Source: CALCZU01 sp964396165 (GTDB lineage: Bacteria; Bdellovibrionota; FAC87; UBA2466). Taken from it: 64,000 bases of DNA. Under the pieces are notes generated by a model. That model searched no databases and was not told the DNA's origin. It saw nothing but the letters and a program-made list of their open reading frames with translations. The position numbers were made by a program, and so were the translations under genes. Shown here in pieces: positions 42,479 through 51,214 of the stretch (within the stretch, counting starts at the first letter, position 1; every line of letters begins with the position of its first letter). Where the stretch lies: positions 19,675 to 83,674 of the forward strand of contig CAYNEF010000010.1 of assembly GCA_964396165.1 (NCBI GenBank). Direction: 5' to 3'.

Positions 42479-43858
42479 TTATAGCCTAATGAGTTTTAAT
42501 CCCAGTCCTTCGGCTTCCTTTTGTTGCAACATTTCTTTGATATCTAATACGACGTAAGGAGCTTTCAATCGGGTTTTAAGTTTTTTCGGCGAGAAGTTTT
42601 TAATAAAGCTGTCGTGCCTTACTGAAATAATCAGAGCATGGCATTCGGGAAGGCTTTCGAAAGTCTGTAATTTTCTGCCATATTCGTGAGAAAATGTTTC
42701 TGCATCTGCATGTTCGTCGACAATATGCACTTTGCAACCAAACCATTCGAGTTCTTCCGCAAGAGCGATAACTTTCGTGTTACGGGTGTCTGGAACATTT
42801 TCTTTGAAAGCTGCGCCTAAAATTCCAACCGTTAGAGGAATATCAGTTTTGTTACTGGATTTTAGTACTTCTGCTATTGCTCTTTGGGCCAAGTACCTTG
42901 GCATTCCTTCGTTTACGGTTCTGCTGGTAGAAACTAAAAATGCAGATGTTTTTAGTTTTTCTGCGACATGGGTTAAATAATAGGGATCTACTCCAATACA
43001 GTGTCCTCCCACTAACCCAGGGTAAAAATTTAAAAAGTTCCATTTGGTGCGTGCAGCATCCAGAACATCGCTAATGGAAAGACCGAGAGAACCGTAAATT
43101 ACAGTCAGCTCATTGATAAGCGCGATATTTACATCTCGTTGGATGTTTTCGGAAAGTTTTGCAGCTTCAGCTACTTTTATCGAGGGCGCCCGGTGGATTC
43201 CGCCGGTAGTTAACTTGCCATAGACTTTGCAGAGAAGATCCGCAGTTTCTGGCGTGGAACCTGAGACTACTTTGATAATTTTATCGATAGTATGGACCTT
43301 GTCTCCAGGATTAATTCTTTCGGGAGAGTAACCTAGATAAAAATCACGATCGCATTTTAGTCCGCTCACTGTTTCTAGGGTTTTCTTACAGACATCTTCT
43401 GTGACACCAGGGTAAACAGTGGATTCAAAAACCACAACACTTCCTGGTTGTAAAACTTTACCGATGGTAGTGGATGCACTGACCAATGGGGAAAGATCCG
43501 GGCGGTTGAAAGAATCCACAGGAGTTGGCACAGCGACGATGATTACGCGACAGTCTTCCAGTGCGTTTGCTTGATCTGTAAATGTTAAGGTGTCTTGTCT
43601 TAAGAGCTTTCGATCGGCGATTTCATTTGTAGAATCTTCTTGCTGGTGTAATTCTTTAATTCGGGATTTATTGATATCAAATCCAATGACTTTAAAGGTA
43701 CGCGCTAAAAAGCAGGCTAGTGGCAAACCGACGTATCCCAAACCTAATACGGCGATAGGCGTTTTCTTCGATATAAGATCCTCGAATTTTACTAGTTCCG
43801 TAGTATGAGCGGATAACGCAGGTGTAATCTTAAGAGCTTGATTTCTTTTGGAATGCAT
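42479..43858 (-). CDS. Nucleotide-sugar dehydrogenase (UDP-HexNAc/Glc 6-dehydrogenase family)
   Basis: NAD-dependent oxidation of a UDP-sugar C6 to a uronic acid. The Rossmann start AVLGLGYVGLPLACFLA, the middle VAVPTPVDSFNRPDLS and FESTVYPGVTEDVC, the catalytic cysteine region GLVGGHCIGVDPYYL and the C-terminal GAAFKENVPDTRN place it in the WbpA/WbpO/TviB branch, which acts on UDP-GlcNAc or UDP-GalNAc; UDP-Glc cannot be excluded. Length (459) is normal. Two bases separate its stop from the start of the pseudo-cyclase gene. It would supply aminouronic or uronic acid to the neighbouring synthase. Confidence 0.9.
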   Translation of the reverse strand: MHSKRNQALKITPALSAHTTELVKFEDLISKKTPIAVLGLGYVGLPLACFLARTFKVIGFDINKSRIKELHQQEDSTNEIADRKLLRQDTLTFTDQANALEDCRVIIVAVPTPVDSFNRPDLSPLVSASTTIGKVLQPGSVVVFESTVYPGVTEDVCKKTLETVSGLKCDRDFYLGYSPERINPGDKVHTIDKIIKVVSGSTPETADLLCKVYGKLTTGGIHRAPSIKVAEAAKLSENIQRDVNIALINELTVIYGSLGLSISDVLDAARTKWNFLNFYPGLVGGHCIGVDPYYLTHVAEKLKTSAFLVSTSRTVNEGMPRYLAQRAIAEVLKSSNKTDIPLTVGILGAAFKENVPDTRNTKVIALAEELEWFGCKVHIVDEHADAETFSHEYGRKLQTFESLPECHALIISVRHDSFIKNFSPKKLKTRLKAPYVVLDIKEMLQQKEAEGLGLKLIRL

Positions 43859-44029
43859 AAGTTTTTACCTAGTAACTTTTCGGTACTATTGAGCCAGGAC
43901 TATAACGAGACTTCGCTTATAAATGGCTGCTGCTATGCTATTGATATCAAATAACTTCCATTCGAAATGATGCGGAGCGTAAGATAGGGTGAATGGCATT
44001 TAAATTTGCTATAGCAATTCTGTTGAAAG

Positions 44030-44902
44030 CTAGGCAAATCGTTCGATGTACTGACAGCGTTTGCAAAGTTCTTCTTGTAAAATATTATTTTTAAACCCGA
44101 GTACAATTTTCTGCGCACGTTCACTGTTTAATATCGTTTTTAAATCTGTGTCCTTCAAATTCCCTAGCTGAATGTCGCCTTCTTTATCTAGACAACAGGG
44201 GACAACTGTACCGTCGGCTAATATGCCAAAATGAGAGGAAAGCCCATAACAAGTGCCAGAGTTACCCAGTACAGGCAAATCTCTGCCGGGCCAAACAAAC
44301 TCAGTATCAAAATGCAGATAAAGCCTGTTTTTTACAAGGACGTTTTTTCTTTTTCTCTCGGTGATTTTTTGCTCGAGAGGGACATTAAAACGTTCTTCAA
44401 TTTTCCTTAAAGAGAAGAGGTTGCTTTCTTTCTTGCCAAGCAGTTCTTCTAAATTCCAAAGGCGGTAATTTATATATAACGAGGCACGTTTTTCAAAAGC
44501 AAGATCGGTAAACTCAAATATTCTATTTAAGTACGGCGTAGGATCTTTTTCTCCAAAGTTATCTGCAAAACTATGAAGTGAGAAATTCACTTGATGAAAG
44601 GTAGGGTGAAGTAAAGTCTCAAAATGCGACTCTTTTAACAAAAGCCCGTTTGTGACAAAAAATATTTTGATATCTTTTTTTGCGCAAATTTCGACAATCT
44701 CCGGAAGTTTCGGGTGTACGAGCGGATCCCCCATTAAGTGGAGAGCGACCATATCCGTATAAGGAGCTATTTCGTCTATCACACGCGAGAAAAGTTCCAG
44801 TGACATCACGTTTTTTGGGCGAATCACTTCAGGGCAAAAACTACACTGCAGATTGCAGATATTGGTAATCTCGATATTGATTTTAGTGAACTTCTTTGTC
44901 AC
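44030..44902 (-). CDS. Radical SAM/SPASM protein
   Basis: A 290-residue radical SAM enzyme. The cluster-binding motif is CNLQCSFCP (CxxxCxxC) near residue 17, then LHLMGDPLVHPKL and VNFSLHS as in the family. A C-terminal SPASM/twitch region binds extra clusters: GTCYGL, VVPCCLDKEGDIQLGNL and CKRCQYIERF. Such proteins modify peptides or sugars or act in LPS or cell-wall loci; the substrate here is unknown. It follows the gingipain-type gene by 51 bases. Confidence 0.9.
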   Translation of the reverse strand: MTKKFTKINIEITNICNLQCSFCPEVIRPKNVMSLELFSRVIDEIAPYTDMVALHLMGDPLVHPKLPEIVEICAKKDIKIFFVTNGLLLKESHFETLLHPTFHQVNFSLHSFADNFGEKDPTPYLNRIFEFTDLAFEKRASLYINYRLWNLEELLGKKESNLFSLRKIEERFNVPLEQKITERKRKNVLVKNRLYLHFDTEFVWPGRDLPVLGNSGTCYGLSSHFGILADGTVVPCCLDKEGDIQLGNLKDTDLKTILNSERAQKIVLGFKNNILQEELCKRCQYIERFA

Positions 44903-44953
44903 GCCGTATTATGCTTTAGCAGAGTCTATAGCGTAATGGAAGTAGAAGTAGGC

Positions 44954-46636
44954 TTAAGGGGATACGGTTCTTAAGTCTAGAGTGGGATCCCCGAACAAGT
45001 TGTACCACTTTAAATTATCAATCGCATTTTTCTTTGCGCCAATTTGCTTTTGTAGATGCAGTTGTCCCGCAATAACGAGTGCTCCGATGGAAGTGATTTT
45101 ATTTTCTCCATATGCTTTTGATATCCCCACGCTCATTACAGCGGGAGGATCCCAGCTGATGGAAACACTTCCTCCATAATAAGTGAGAGCTCCGGCAGGT
45201 TTGCCATTCGCTTCTTGCACCATCCACGCTTTTCCAAAGGGGGTAGTTTCATTCACCCAAGAAGCATTATCGCAAGCAACATCGATGATGGCGGGAAGTC
45301 GAGTGTTTGTGAGCTGGGCAATGTTAGAGTTACTAAAAGAACCGTTTGTCGAGCCCCAGGAAGTTCCCGATCCGTGTCCAATGTAACTCAGCCAACTTCT
45401 GCCTTCATTCAGTGCTTCTTTGATATTTTGAGGCGTCGCTGTTCCTTTGCCTTGAAAGAACTCATCTACCTTAGTGTAGTTTCCTTTTTTCAAATAGCCG
45501 CCGATTTGCTGGGCATATTGAACATCAGACGGGCTAGAACCTTCGCTGCTAGCAATGGTGGTTGCGTAACTCCAAAAGTTTCCGGATTCGGGAGCTTTTT
45601 CGTGTGCTATCCATTTGTCGACTTGAGTCTTTGCCTCTTGAACGCTACTGGCAAGCAGTCGTCCGTAAAGAACATCAGGGACGTAATCATTTCCTTCAAG
45701 TAGAGCATAACGCATATCGCTTGCTGCATTCCCGCTACTGGTCGATTCCATAAAACCAGGGTTTGTATTTTTGTCGCCCACCATCAGAAGATGAGAAAAG
45801 GATCCTCTGTTACGTTTATAAAACGATTTGATAAATGCCAAAGTTTTTTCTTTAGTTCCTCCCAGTTCACCGAATGTTTTCACTGTTACTGTAAAACCTT
45901 TGTCTTGTTTTACTTGTACGAGTGGAAGGATTGTCTCTTTCAAACTGTCTGCAGTTACTACCAGCAAGCGGTTAGTGCTTGCTGAGATTTGCTTTGTAAA
46001 ATCTGTTTTTGAAACACTTTCAATCAAATTTAAAATACTTTTGGGCAATTCGCGTACTAAGCGGGCAGTACCTGATGTGGTTACTTTTAGTCTTAATCTA
46101 TGCGTGACAAGAAGAGATTTATTTTTGAAATTCATTTGAACAGGCTGAACTGCAATTCGCCAAAGTGCGATGCCGTGAAGAACTCCTAATTTTTCCGTGC
46201 TGACATTATTTTTAGGAAAAAGTGTTTTGGAATCATACAGAGCTTGATTGAAACTAAAGCTACGTCCATTTACATGACAGCGAAAACGCTCTTGGGAAGG
46301 GCGAATTAAAATATTTTCAATTTCTGTTTTTTCTTCCTCTAAAGTCGTCACGTGAGGAGTAATGCCAATAGGTAAGGCAACGATTTCTCCAATCGAGACT
46401 AATGCTGGAGCTCCGAAATCACTTTGTGGATCTAACCCTGCGCTATTCACTTCTGAAAAACCGTCAGGTCCTTCGTTTAACTCTAATTCAGGCAATTCAA
46501 AGAAAAAGTCCAGTGTTGTATCAGAGGCGTTTCTCTTTTCCTCTCGCTCTAAAGTGGCGTTAAATCCCGGGTGAAAACGGTAGTTGGATCCAAACACGTT
46601 CAAACAAAGTAAAGCGATTAGTGTAAGTTTTTTCAT
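44954..46636 (-). CDS. Exported gingipain-type cysteine peptidase (family C25)
   Basis: A 560-residue secreted protease. A signal peptide (KKLTLIALLCLNVFGS) is followed by a propeptide-like region (about 20-215), then the C25 catalytic domain. His421 is in SYIGHGSGTSWG and Cys455 in AIIDVACDNASW; their 34-residue spacing matches gingipains (about 33). The typical closing NLFGDPTLDLR is at the end. No C-terminal Por-type sorting domain is visible, so its export route beyond the periplasm is unknown. Members cleave after Arg or Lys, but the specificity here cannot be read. Confidence 0.9.
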   Translation of the reverse strand: MKKLTLIALLCLNVFGSNYRFHPGFNATLEREEKRNASDTTLDFFFELPELELNEGPDGFSEVNSAGLDPQSDFGAPALVSIGEIVALPIGITPHVTTLEEEKTEIENILIRPSQERFRCHVNGRSFSFNQALYDSKTLFPKNNVSTEKLGVLHGIALWRIAVQPVQMNFKNKSLLVTHRLRLKVTTSGTARLVRELPKSILNLIESVSKTDFTKQISASTNRLLVVTADSLKETILPLVQVKQDKGFTVTVKTFGELGGTKEKTLAFIKSFYKRNRGSFSHLLMVGDKNTNPGFMESTSSGNAASDMRYALLEGNDYVPDVLYGRLLASSVQEAKTQVDKWIAHEKAPESGNFWSYATTIASSEGSSPSDVQYAQQIGGYLKKGNYTKVDEFFQGKGTATPQNIKEALNEGRSWLSYIGHGSGTSWGSTNGSFSNSNIAQLTNTRLPAIIDVACDNASWVNETTPFGKAWMVQEANGKPAGALTYYGGSVSISWDPPAVMSVGISKAYGENKITSIGALVIAGQLHLQKQIGAKKNAIDNLKWYNLFGDPTLDLRTVSP

Positions 46637-46756
46637 TTTGTGCTCCTGTTTATAGTGTCGGTTAATTTAAAAAAAGTTTGGGAGTAGAAGGGGAATGTCT
46701 TTAACAGAAGTTTTGTGTTGATCTTAAGCAGGTCTCCTGAGAAGGTGTGTGGACTC

Positions 46757-48346
46757 ATGACACAACGTTTCGATGCCATCATAATAGGTTCTGGTTTAGG
46801 CGGCTTAACTGCTGCTGCTTTGCTAGCAAAAGAGGGTAAAAAAGTTGCGGTTTATGAAAAACATTATGTCTTGGGTGGGTTCACTCATGTCTTTAAACGA
46901 AACGGATACGAGTGGGATGTGGGCGTGCATTATGTGGGCGAAGTACACAACCCGGAGTCTCCTTTAAGAAAAGCTTTTGATTATGTCACAGAAGGACAGA
47001 TGCAGTGGGATTCGGTAGGCAGTGTTTATGACAGAGCTATCATTGCCGGTGATACCTACGACTTTGTTTCGGGACTAGAGAATCAAAAAGAACAGTTAAT
47101 AAAGTATTTTCCGAACGAGAATAAAGCAATTGAACGCTATTTCGCGTTAATTAAAAAAATGCAATTTCACACCGCCACTTTTTTTGGCGAAAAATCCATG
47201 CCGTTTCTTTTAAGTAAATACGCGGGCTGGGTGTTACGAAGAGGTTTTAATAAATATTCGGATAAAACAACGTATCAAGTGCTCAGTGAACTGACGAAAA
47301 ATGAAAAACTCATTTCCGTTCTGACAAGCCAGTGTGGTGACTATGGGCTTCCTCCCAAACAAAGTAGCTTTGCCATTCACGCGCTTGTCGTAGGACACTA
47401 CTTAAATGGCGCGAGCTATCCTCGGGGGGGCGCTTCCGAAATTGCCGTAAAAATTGCTGAAGTAATTAAAAAATATGGTGGTGAACTTCATGTAAAAACT
47501 GCAGTACAATCTCTTTTGATTAAAAACGGCACAGCAATCGGTGTGCGCTTGGAAAGTGGCAAGGAAGTATTCGCAGATAAAATTATCAGCAATGTGGGCG
47601 CGCGAAATACATACACGCATCTTATTCAAGGCGAGTTTAAAAATCGTGAAGAAATTTTAAAGGATTTAAATGAAGTTTCTCCTTCCTCATCGCATATTTG
47701 TTTGTATCTTGGGTTAGAGGGAACAGCAGAAGAATTAAAGCTTCCCAAGTTAAATTACTGGCTGCATGACGATTACAATTTAGACACTTCTTTCGAAAAA
47801 TACCGCAAAGAACCACACGGGGCTCCCCCGTTTGCCTATATTTCTTTTCCCTCAGCAAAAGATTCAGAGTGGGCAGAAAAGCACCCTGGTAAGTCTACTA
47901 TCCAGATCGTGGGAATGGGCCCATTTGAGTGGTTTAAAGCTTGGGAGAAAAGTGCGTGGAAAAAAAGAGGCGAAGATTACGAAGCTTATAAACTCGAATT
48001 AAAAGAACTGCTCCTCGAAAAATTATACCGTGTAGCGCCGCATTTAAAAGCGCATGTCAAACATGTCGAAGTTTCCACACCCCTTAGTACCAAGCATTTT
48101 TCTAGCTACGGACACGGGGAAATTTACGGTTTGGAACATACGCCCAAAAGATTCAGACTCCGTTGGTTGCGTTCGCACACGCCCATAAAAAATCTTTATC
48201 TAACAGGACAGGATGTGATTACCGTGGGAGTAGGGGGCGCCTTTTTCTCAGGAGTAGTGACTGCAAGTACACTTCTTAAGAAAAACCTCTTTTCTAAGGC
48301 TACTCGTTACGTAGCGCCGGATTTACTTCCCTCGACTTCGCACTAA
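46757..48346 (+). CDS. FAD-dependent carotenoid/retinol desaturase-saturase-like oxidoreductase
   Basis: A 529-residue flavoprotein. The FAD-binding GxGxxG is IIIGSGLGGLTAAALLAKEG at the N-terminus, followed by EKHYVLGGFTHVFKR. The C-terminus reads LTGQDVITVGVGGAFFSG, as in all-trans-retinol 13,14-reductase (RetSat) and CrtISO-type enzymes. The protein is therefore likely an oxidoreductase of isoprenoid or polyene lipids; the substrate cannot be told. I use ATG 46757; the frame is open to a TTG at 46715, and a GTG lies at 46745. No carotenoid genes are in the window. Confidence 0.82.
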   Translation: MTQRFDAIIIGSGLGGLTAAALLAKEGKKVAVYEKHYVLGGFTHVFKRNGYEWDVGVHYVGEVHNPESPLRKAFDYVTEGQMQWDSVGSVYDRAIIAGDTYDFVSGLENQKEQLIKYFPNENKAIERYFALIKKMQFHTATFFGEKSMPFLLSKYAGWVLRRGFNKYSDKTTYQVLSELTKNEKLISVLTSQCGDYGLPPKQSSFAIHALVVGHYLNGASYPRGGASEIAVKIAEVIKKYGGELHVKTAVQSLLIKNGTAIGVRLESGKEVFADKIISNVGARNTYTHLIQGEFKNREEILKDLNEVSPSSSHICLYLGLEGTAEELKLPKLNYWLHDDYNLDTSFEKYRKEPHGAPPFAYISFPSAKDSEWAEKHPGKSTIQIVGMGPFEWFKAWEKSAWKKRGEDYEAYKLELKELLLEKLYRVAPHLKAHVKHVEVSTPLSTKHFSSYGHGEIYGLEHTPKRFRLRWLRSHTPIKNLYLTGQDVITVGVGGAFFSGVVTASTLLKKNLFSKATRYVAPDLLPSTSH

Positions 48347-48499
48347 GAGAAAATATATTTACGAAGGATGCAGTGCGGTAATCTAAATGCAAAAACAATA
48401 AGACCTTAGAATTTTTTACTTCGCATAGTCATGTAGACGTGTATTAGAGTAAGATAAGTTTTTACGGAGGTTACTCTGACAGCTCTTCCTCTTCTCATC

Positions 48500-50287
48500 A
48501 TGGTTCTTTGTTGTCTTGCACTCGCTTACAGGTATTACAGCGCTTTTCTGGCGGCAAAAGTTTGCGTTCTTGATGATTCGAGAGTGACGCCAGCGTATTT
48601 GCATGAGGATGGACATAACTATCACCCGACTAATAAATGGGTTTTATTCGGCCACCATTTTGCTGCAATCTCGGGCGCGGGCCCTTTGATTGGTCCTGTG
48701 CTCGCATTACAATTTGGTTATCTGCCAGGTCTTTTGTGGCTTGTCGTCGGTGTTGTACTCGCAGGAGCAGTTCAGGATTTTATCGTGCTAGTAGCTTCCA
48801 TGAGACGAGACGGTAAATCACTTGCTGAGATAGTAAAAAGAGAAATCAGTCCAACCGCTGGTTTTGCCGCAGGCATTGCTATTTTATTTGTTCTTGTCAT
48901 TGCACTTGCCGGATTAGGAATTGTCGTTGTCAACGCTCTGTCGGAAAGTAGTTGGGGAACTTTTACAATTTCCATGACAATTCCGATTGCCTTATTCATG
49001 GGGCTCTATGCGTATAAGTTTCGAATTGGAAAGCTAGGAGAAGCAACTACATTGGGTGTTATTGCGCTTTTTGCGGCTGTGATTCTCGGCAGGTTTATTC
49101 CTGGATCATCGTTAGAAGGTTATTTTAAACTGAGTAAGGAACAAATCACTATAGCAATTGCGGCATACGGTTTTATCGCATCTGTTCTTCCCGTGTGGCT
49201 CTTACTTTGTCCTCGCGATTATCTATCTTCCTTTATGAAAATCGGAACGATACTTCTTCTTATCGTGGGAGTTTTGTTTGTAAACCCAGAAATCAAAATG
49301 CCTGCACTTACTAATTTTGTACATGGGGGCGGACCGATTGTGCCCGGCAAGGTTTTCCCTTTTGTTTTTATCACGATTATGTGTGGTGCGGTGTCGGGAT
49401 TTCATGCACTTGTCAGCAGTGGCACGACTCCTAAAATGATCACCAAAGAATCTCACGCTAGAACCATAGGCTACGGCTGTATGCTTATCGAAGGGCTTGT
49501 GGGAATTGTCGCTTTAATTGCAGTCGCAAGTCTTAACCCAGGAGATTACTTTGCCATCAATGTCAGTCCTCAGAAATTTGAAACCTTAAAAATTGCGGGC
49601 TACCACATTGAAGAACTGCCCGTACTCGAACAGGAAGTGGAAGAAAAAGTCGCAGGCAGAACGGGGGGTGCAGTCTCGCTTGCTGTTGGTATGGCAAAAA
49701 TCTTTTCTCAGATCCCCGGGATGTCGGGACTTATGTCCTATTGGTACCATTTTGCGATTATGTTCGAGGCACTTTTTATTTTAACGACGATTGATACGGG
49801 CACTCGCATCGCACGTTTTGTTTTTCAGGAATTTTTAGGAAAGTTGATACCTGCGTTTGAAAAAACTGACTGGGTTCCAGGGACGGTGATTACGTCCCTT
49901 CTTACAGTCGTTGCGTGGGGCTATCTGATCTATACGGGCAGTGTGAGTACTATCTGGCCCATGTTTGGGATTGCAAACCAGCTGCTTGCTGCGATCGCAC
50001 TTTGTGTAGGAAGCATTATTATAATCAATACAGGAAAAAGAAAATACCTGGCTGTGACATTAGTCCCTATGTTGTTTGTCGTGATGACGACCACGACGGC
50101 AGCGTATCAGTTGATTACAGATCAGTTTATGCCCTGGACGAAATCAGATGACACTTCTATCGTATTTAGGGGCGTAATGGATATTTCCGCTACAGTAATT
50201 TTATTGTTTTGTCTTGCAGTGGTACTTTTTGAAGCACTCAAAAAAGGGAGAAAATATTATGGCGCTCACTCCGTCCGCAATGCCTGA
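48500..50287 (+). CDS. cstA: Carbon starvation CstA family membrane protein
   Basis: CstA proteins carry pyruvate or peptides. The protein of about 595 residues has many hydrophobic helices and the CstA motifs: DGHNYHPTNKWVLFGHHFAAISGAGPL reads in the N-terminal third (quoted here as DGHNYHPT and FGHHFAAISGAGP), plus VSSGTTPKM and TTIDTGTRIARFVFQE. The first ATG is 48500, but it gives a short first helix. An in-frame CTG at 48476, five bases after GGAGG, would add eight residues (TALPLLI) and a full-length helix. Its end overlaps the next gene by 29 bases. Confidence 0.9.
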   Translation: MVLCCLALAYRYYSAFLAAKVCVLDDSRVTPAYLHEDGHNYHPTNKWVLFGHHFAAISGAGPLIGPVLALQFGYLPGLLWLVVGVVLAGAVQDFIVLVASMRRDGKSLAEIVKREISPTAGFAAGIAILFVLVIALAGLGIVVVNALSESSWGTFTISMTIPIALFMGLYAYKFRIGKLGEATTLGVIALFAAVILGRFIPGSSLEGYFKLSKEQITIAIAAYGFIASVLPVWLLLCPRDYLSSFMKIGTILLLIVGVLFVNPEIKMPALTNFVHGGGPIVPGKVFPFVFITIMCGAVSGFHALVSSGTTPKMITKESHARTIGYGCMLIEGLVGIVALIAVASLNPGDYFAINVSPQKFETLKIAGYHIEELPVLEQEVEEKVAGRTGGAVSLAVGMAKIFSQIPGMSGLMSYWYHFAIMFEALFILTTIDTGTRIARFVFQEFLGKLIPAFEKTDWVPGTVITSLLTVVAWGYLIYTGSVSTIWPMFGIANQLLAAIALCVGSIIIINTGKRKYLAVTLVPMLFVVMTTTTAAYQLITDQFMPWTKSDDTSIVFRGVMDISATVILLFCLAVVLFEALKKGRKYYGAHSVRNA

Positions 50288-50810
50288 ATTGGGTAGAAAA
50301 GCATCAGCCTTCCAGTTAAAAGATACTGAAGGGAACTGGGTGGATTCGCGAGACTTGATTGGCCAAGAGCCCACACTTGTGATGTTTATCTGCAACCATT
50401 GTCCGTATGTGAAACACATCCGAAAAGAATTGGGAACATTGACTAAAGAACTCATGGACAAGGGACTAAAGGTGGTTGGGATAAACTCTAACGATGCCGA
50501 GAAATACCCTGAAGATTCGCCAGCGAAAATGAAGATAGAGAAAAAAAATGCTGGTTGGCATTTTCCCTATCTCTTTGATGAAACGCAAAGTGTGGCTAAA
50601 GCGTACAGAGCCGCCTGTACTCCCGATTTTTTCCTTTATGATTTGGAAGGGAAACTCGTTTACCGCGGACAATTCGATGACAGCCGTCCGGAAAATGGAA
50701 AGCCGGTTACGGGACAGGATTTAAAAGCGGCATGTGAGAGCGTACTTGCTGGTAAAAAAATATTTGCTGATCAAAAACCGAGCATAGGTTGCAATATCAA
50801 GTGGAAGTAA
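50259..50810 (+). CDS. Thioredoxin-fold redoxin (AhpC/TSA-like)
   Basis: A 183-residue thioredoxin-like protein: LKDTEGNWVDSRDLI, then the active-site region FICNHCPYVKHIRKEL with a CxxC pair (CNHC), and YRAACTPDFFLYDLEGKLVYRG. Layout and Pro-rich strand match the TlpA/redoxin group that reduces or peroxidises thiols. No signal peptide, so cytoplasmic. The start ATG has GGGAG nearby and lies inside the cstA 3' end, indicating coupling. Confidence 0.9.
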   Translation: MALTPSAMPELGRKASAFQLKDTEGNWVDSRDLIGQEPTLVMFICNHCPYVKHIRKELGTLTKELMDKGLKVVGINSNDAEKYPEDSPAKMKIEKKNAGWHFPYLFDETQSVAKAYRAACTPDFFLYDLEGKLVYRGQFDDSRPENGKPVTGQDLKAACESVLAGKKIFADQKPSIGCNIKWK

Positions 50811-51160
50811 AAAAGATAATCAGGTTTGCTTTACGGCTTAAGTGCCCACGGTGCGGAAAGACACCTATCTTTAAGAAGTGGGCGACCTTACATGAAAAAT
50901 GCGCGGCTTGTGGCCTTGTCATTGCGGCACGTGAGTCCGATACGTATTTTTTTATGTATATGAGTGCTGGGGCCATTACTGCGACCTTTATCATTTCAAC
51001 TTATATGATGACTCCACCTGAGAATATAATGTTAGGCAGAATTTGTGTCGCTGCTTTTGCGCTTATTTTATTTTTTATCACCATGCCGGTAAGAAAAAGT
51101 CTTGCGATAGCTATCGAGTATTACACAGATGCGAAAAGTGAGTTTCCTAGATTTAAATAA
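50801..51160 (+). CDS. DUF983 family membrane protein with a zinc-ribbon-like motif
   Basis: A 119-residue protein of the DUF983 type: RLKCPRCGKTPIF and KCAACGLVIA give two CxxC pairs (zinc ribbon-like), followed by two hydrophobic helices (MYMSAGAITATFIISTYMM and ICVAAFALILFFITM). Function is unknown in the family. The start is ambiguous: GTG 50801 overlaps the previous stop region, and TTG 50789 is upstream. A terminator follows. Confidence 0.8.
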   Translation: MEVKKIIRFALRLKCPRCGKTPIFKKWATLHEKCAACGLVIAARESDTYFFMYMSAGAITATFIISTYMMTPPENIMLGRICVAAFALILFFITMPVRKSLAIAIEYYTDAKSEFPRFK

Positions 51161-51161
51161 A

Positions 51162-51195
51162 AAAGCCCCGGGGTTAATTCCCGAGGCTTTCTTTC
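51162..51195. terminator. Terminator between convergent genes
   Basis: The stem AAAGCCCCGGG / CCCGAGGCTTT (one mismatch) has AAAAA on the left and TTTCTTT on the right, so it can end both the DUF983 transcript (rightward) and the Tyr/Gly-rich gene (leftward). Confidence 0.85.
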
Positions 51196-51214
51196 AAAGT
51201 AATTTTTAAAAATT

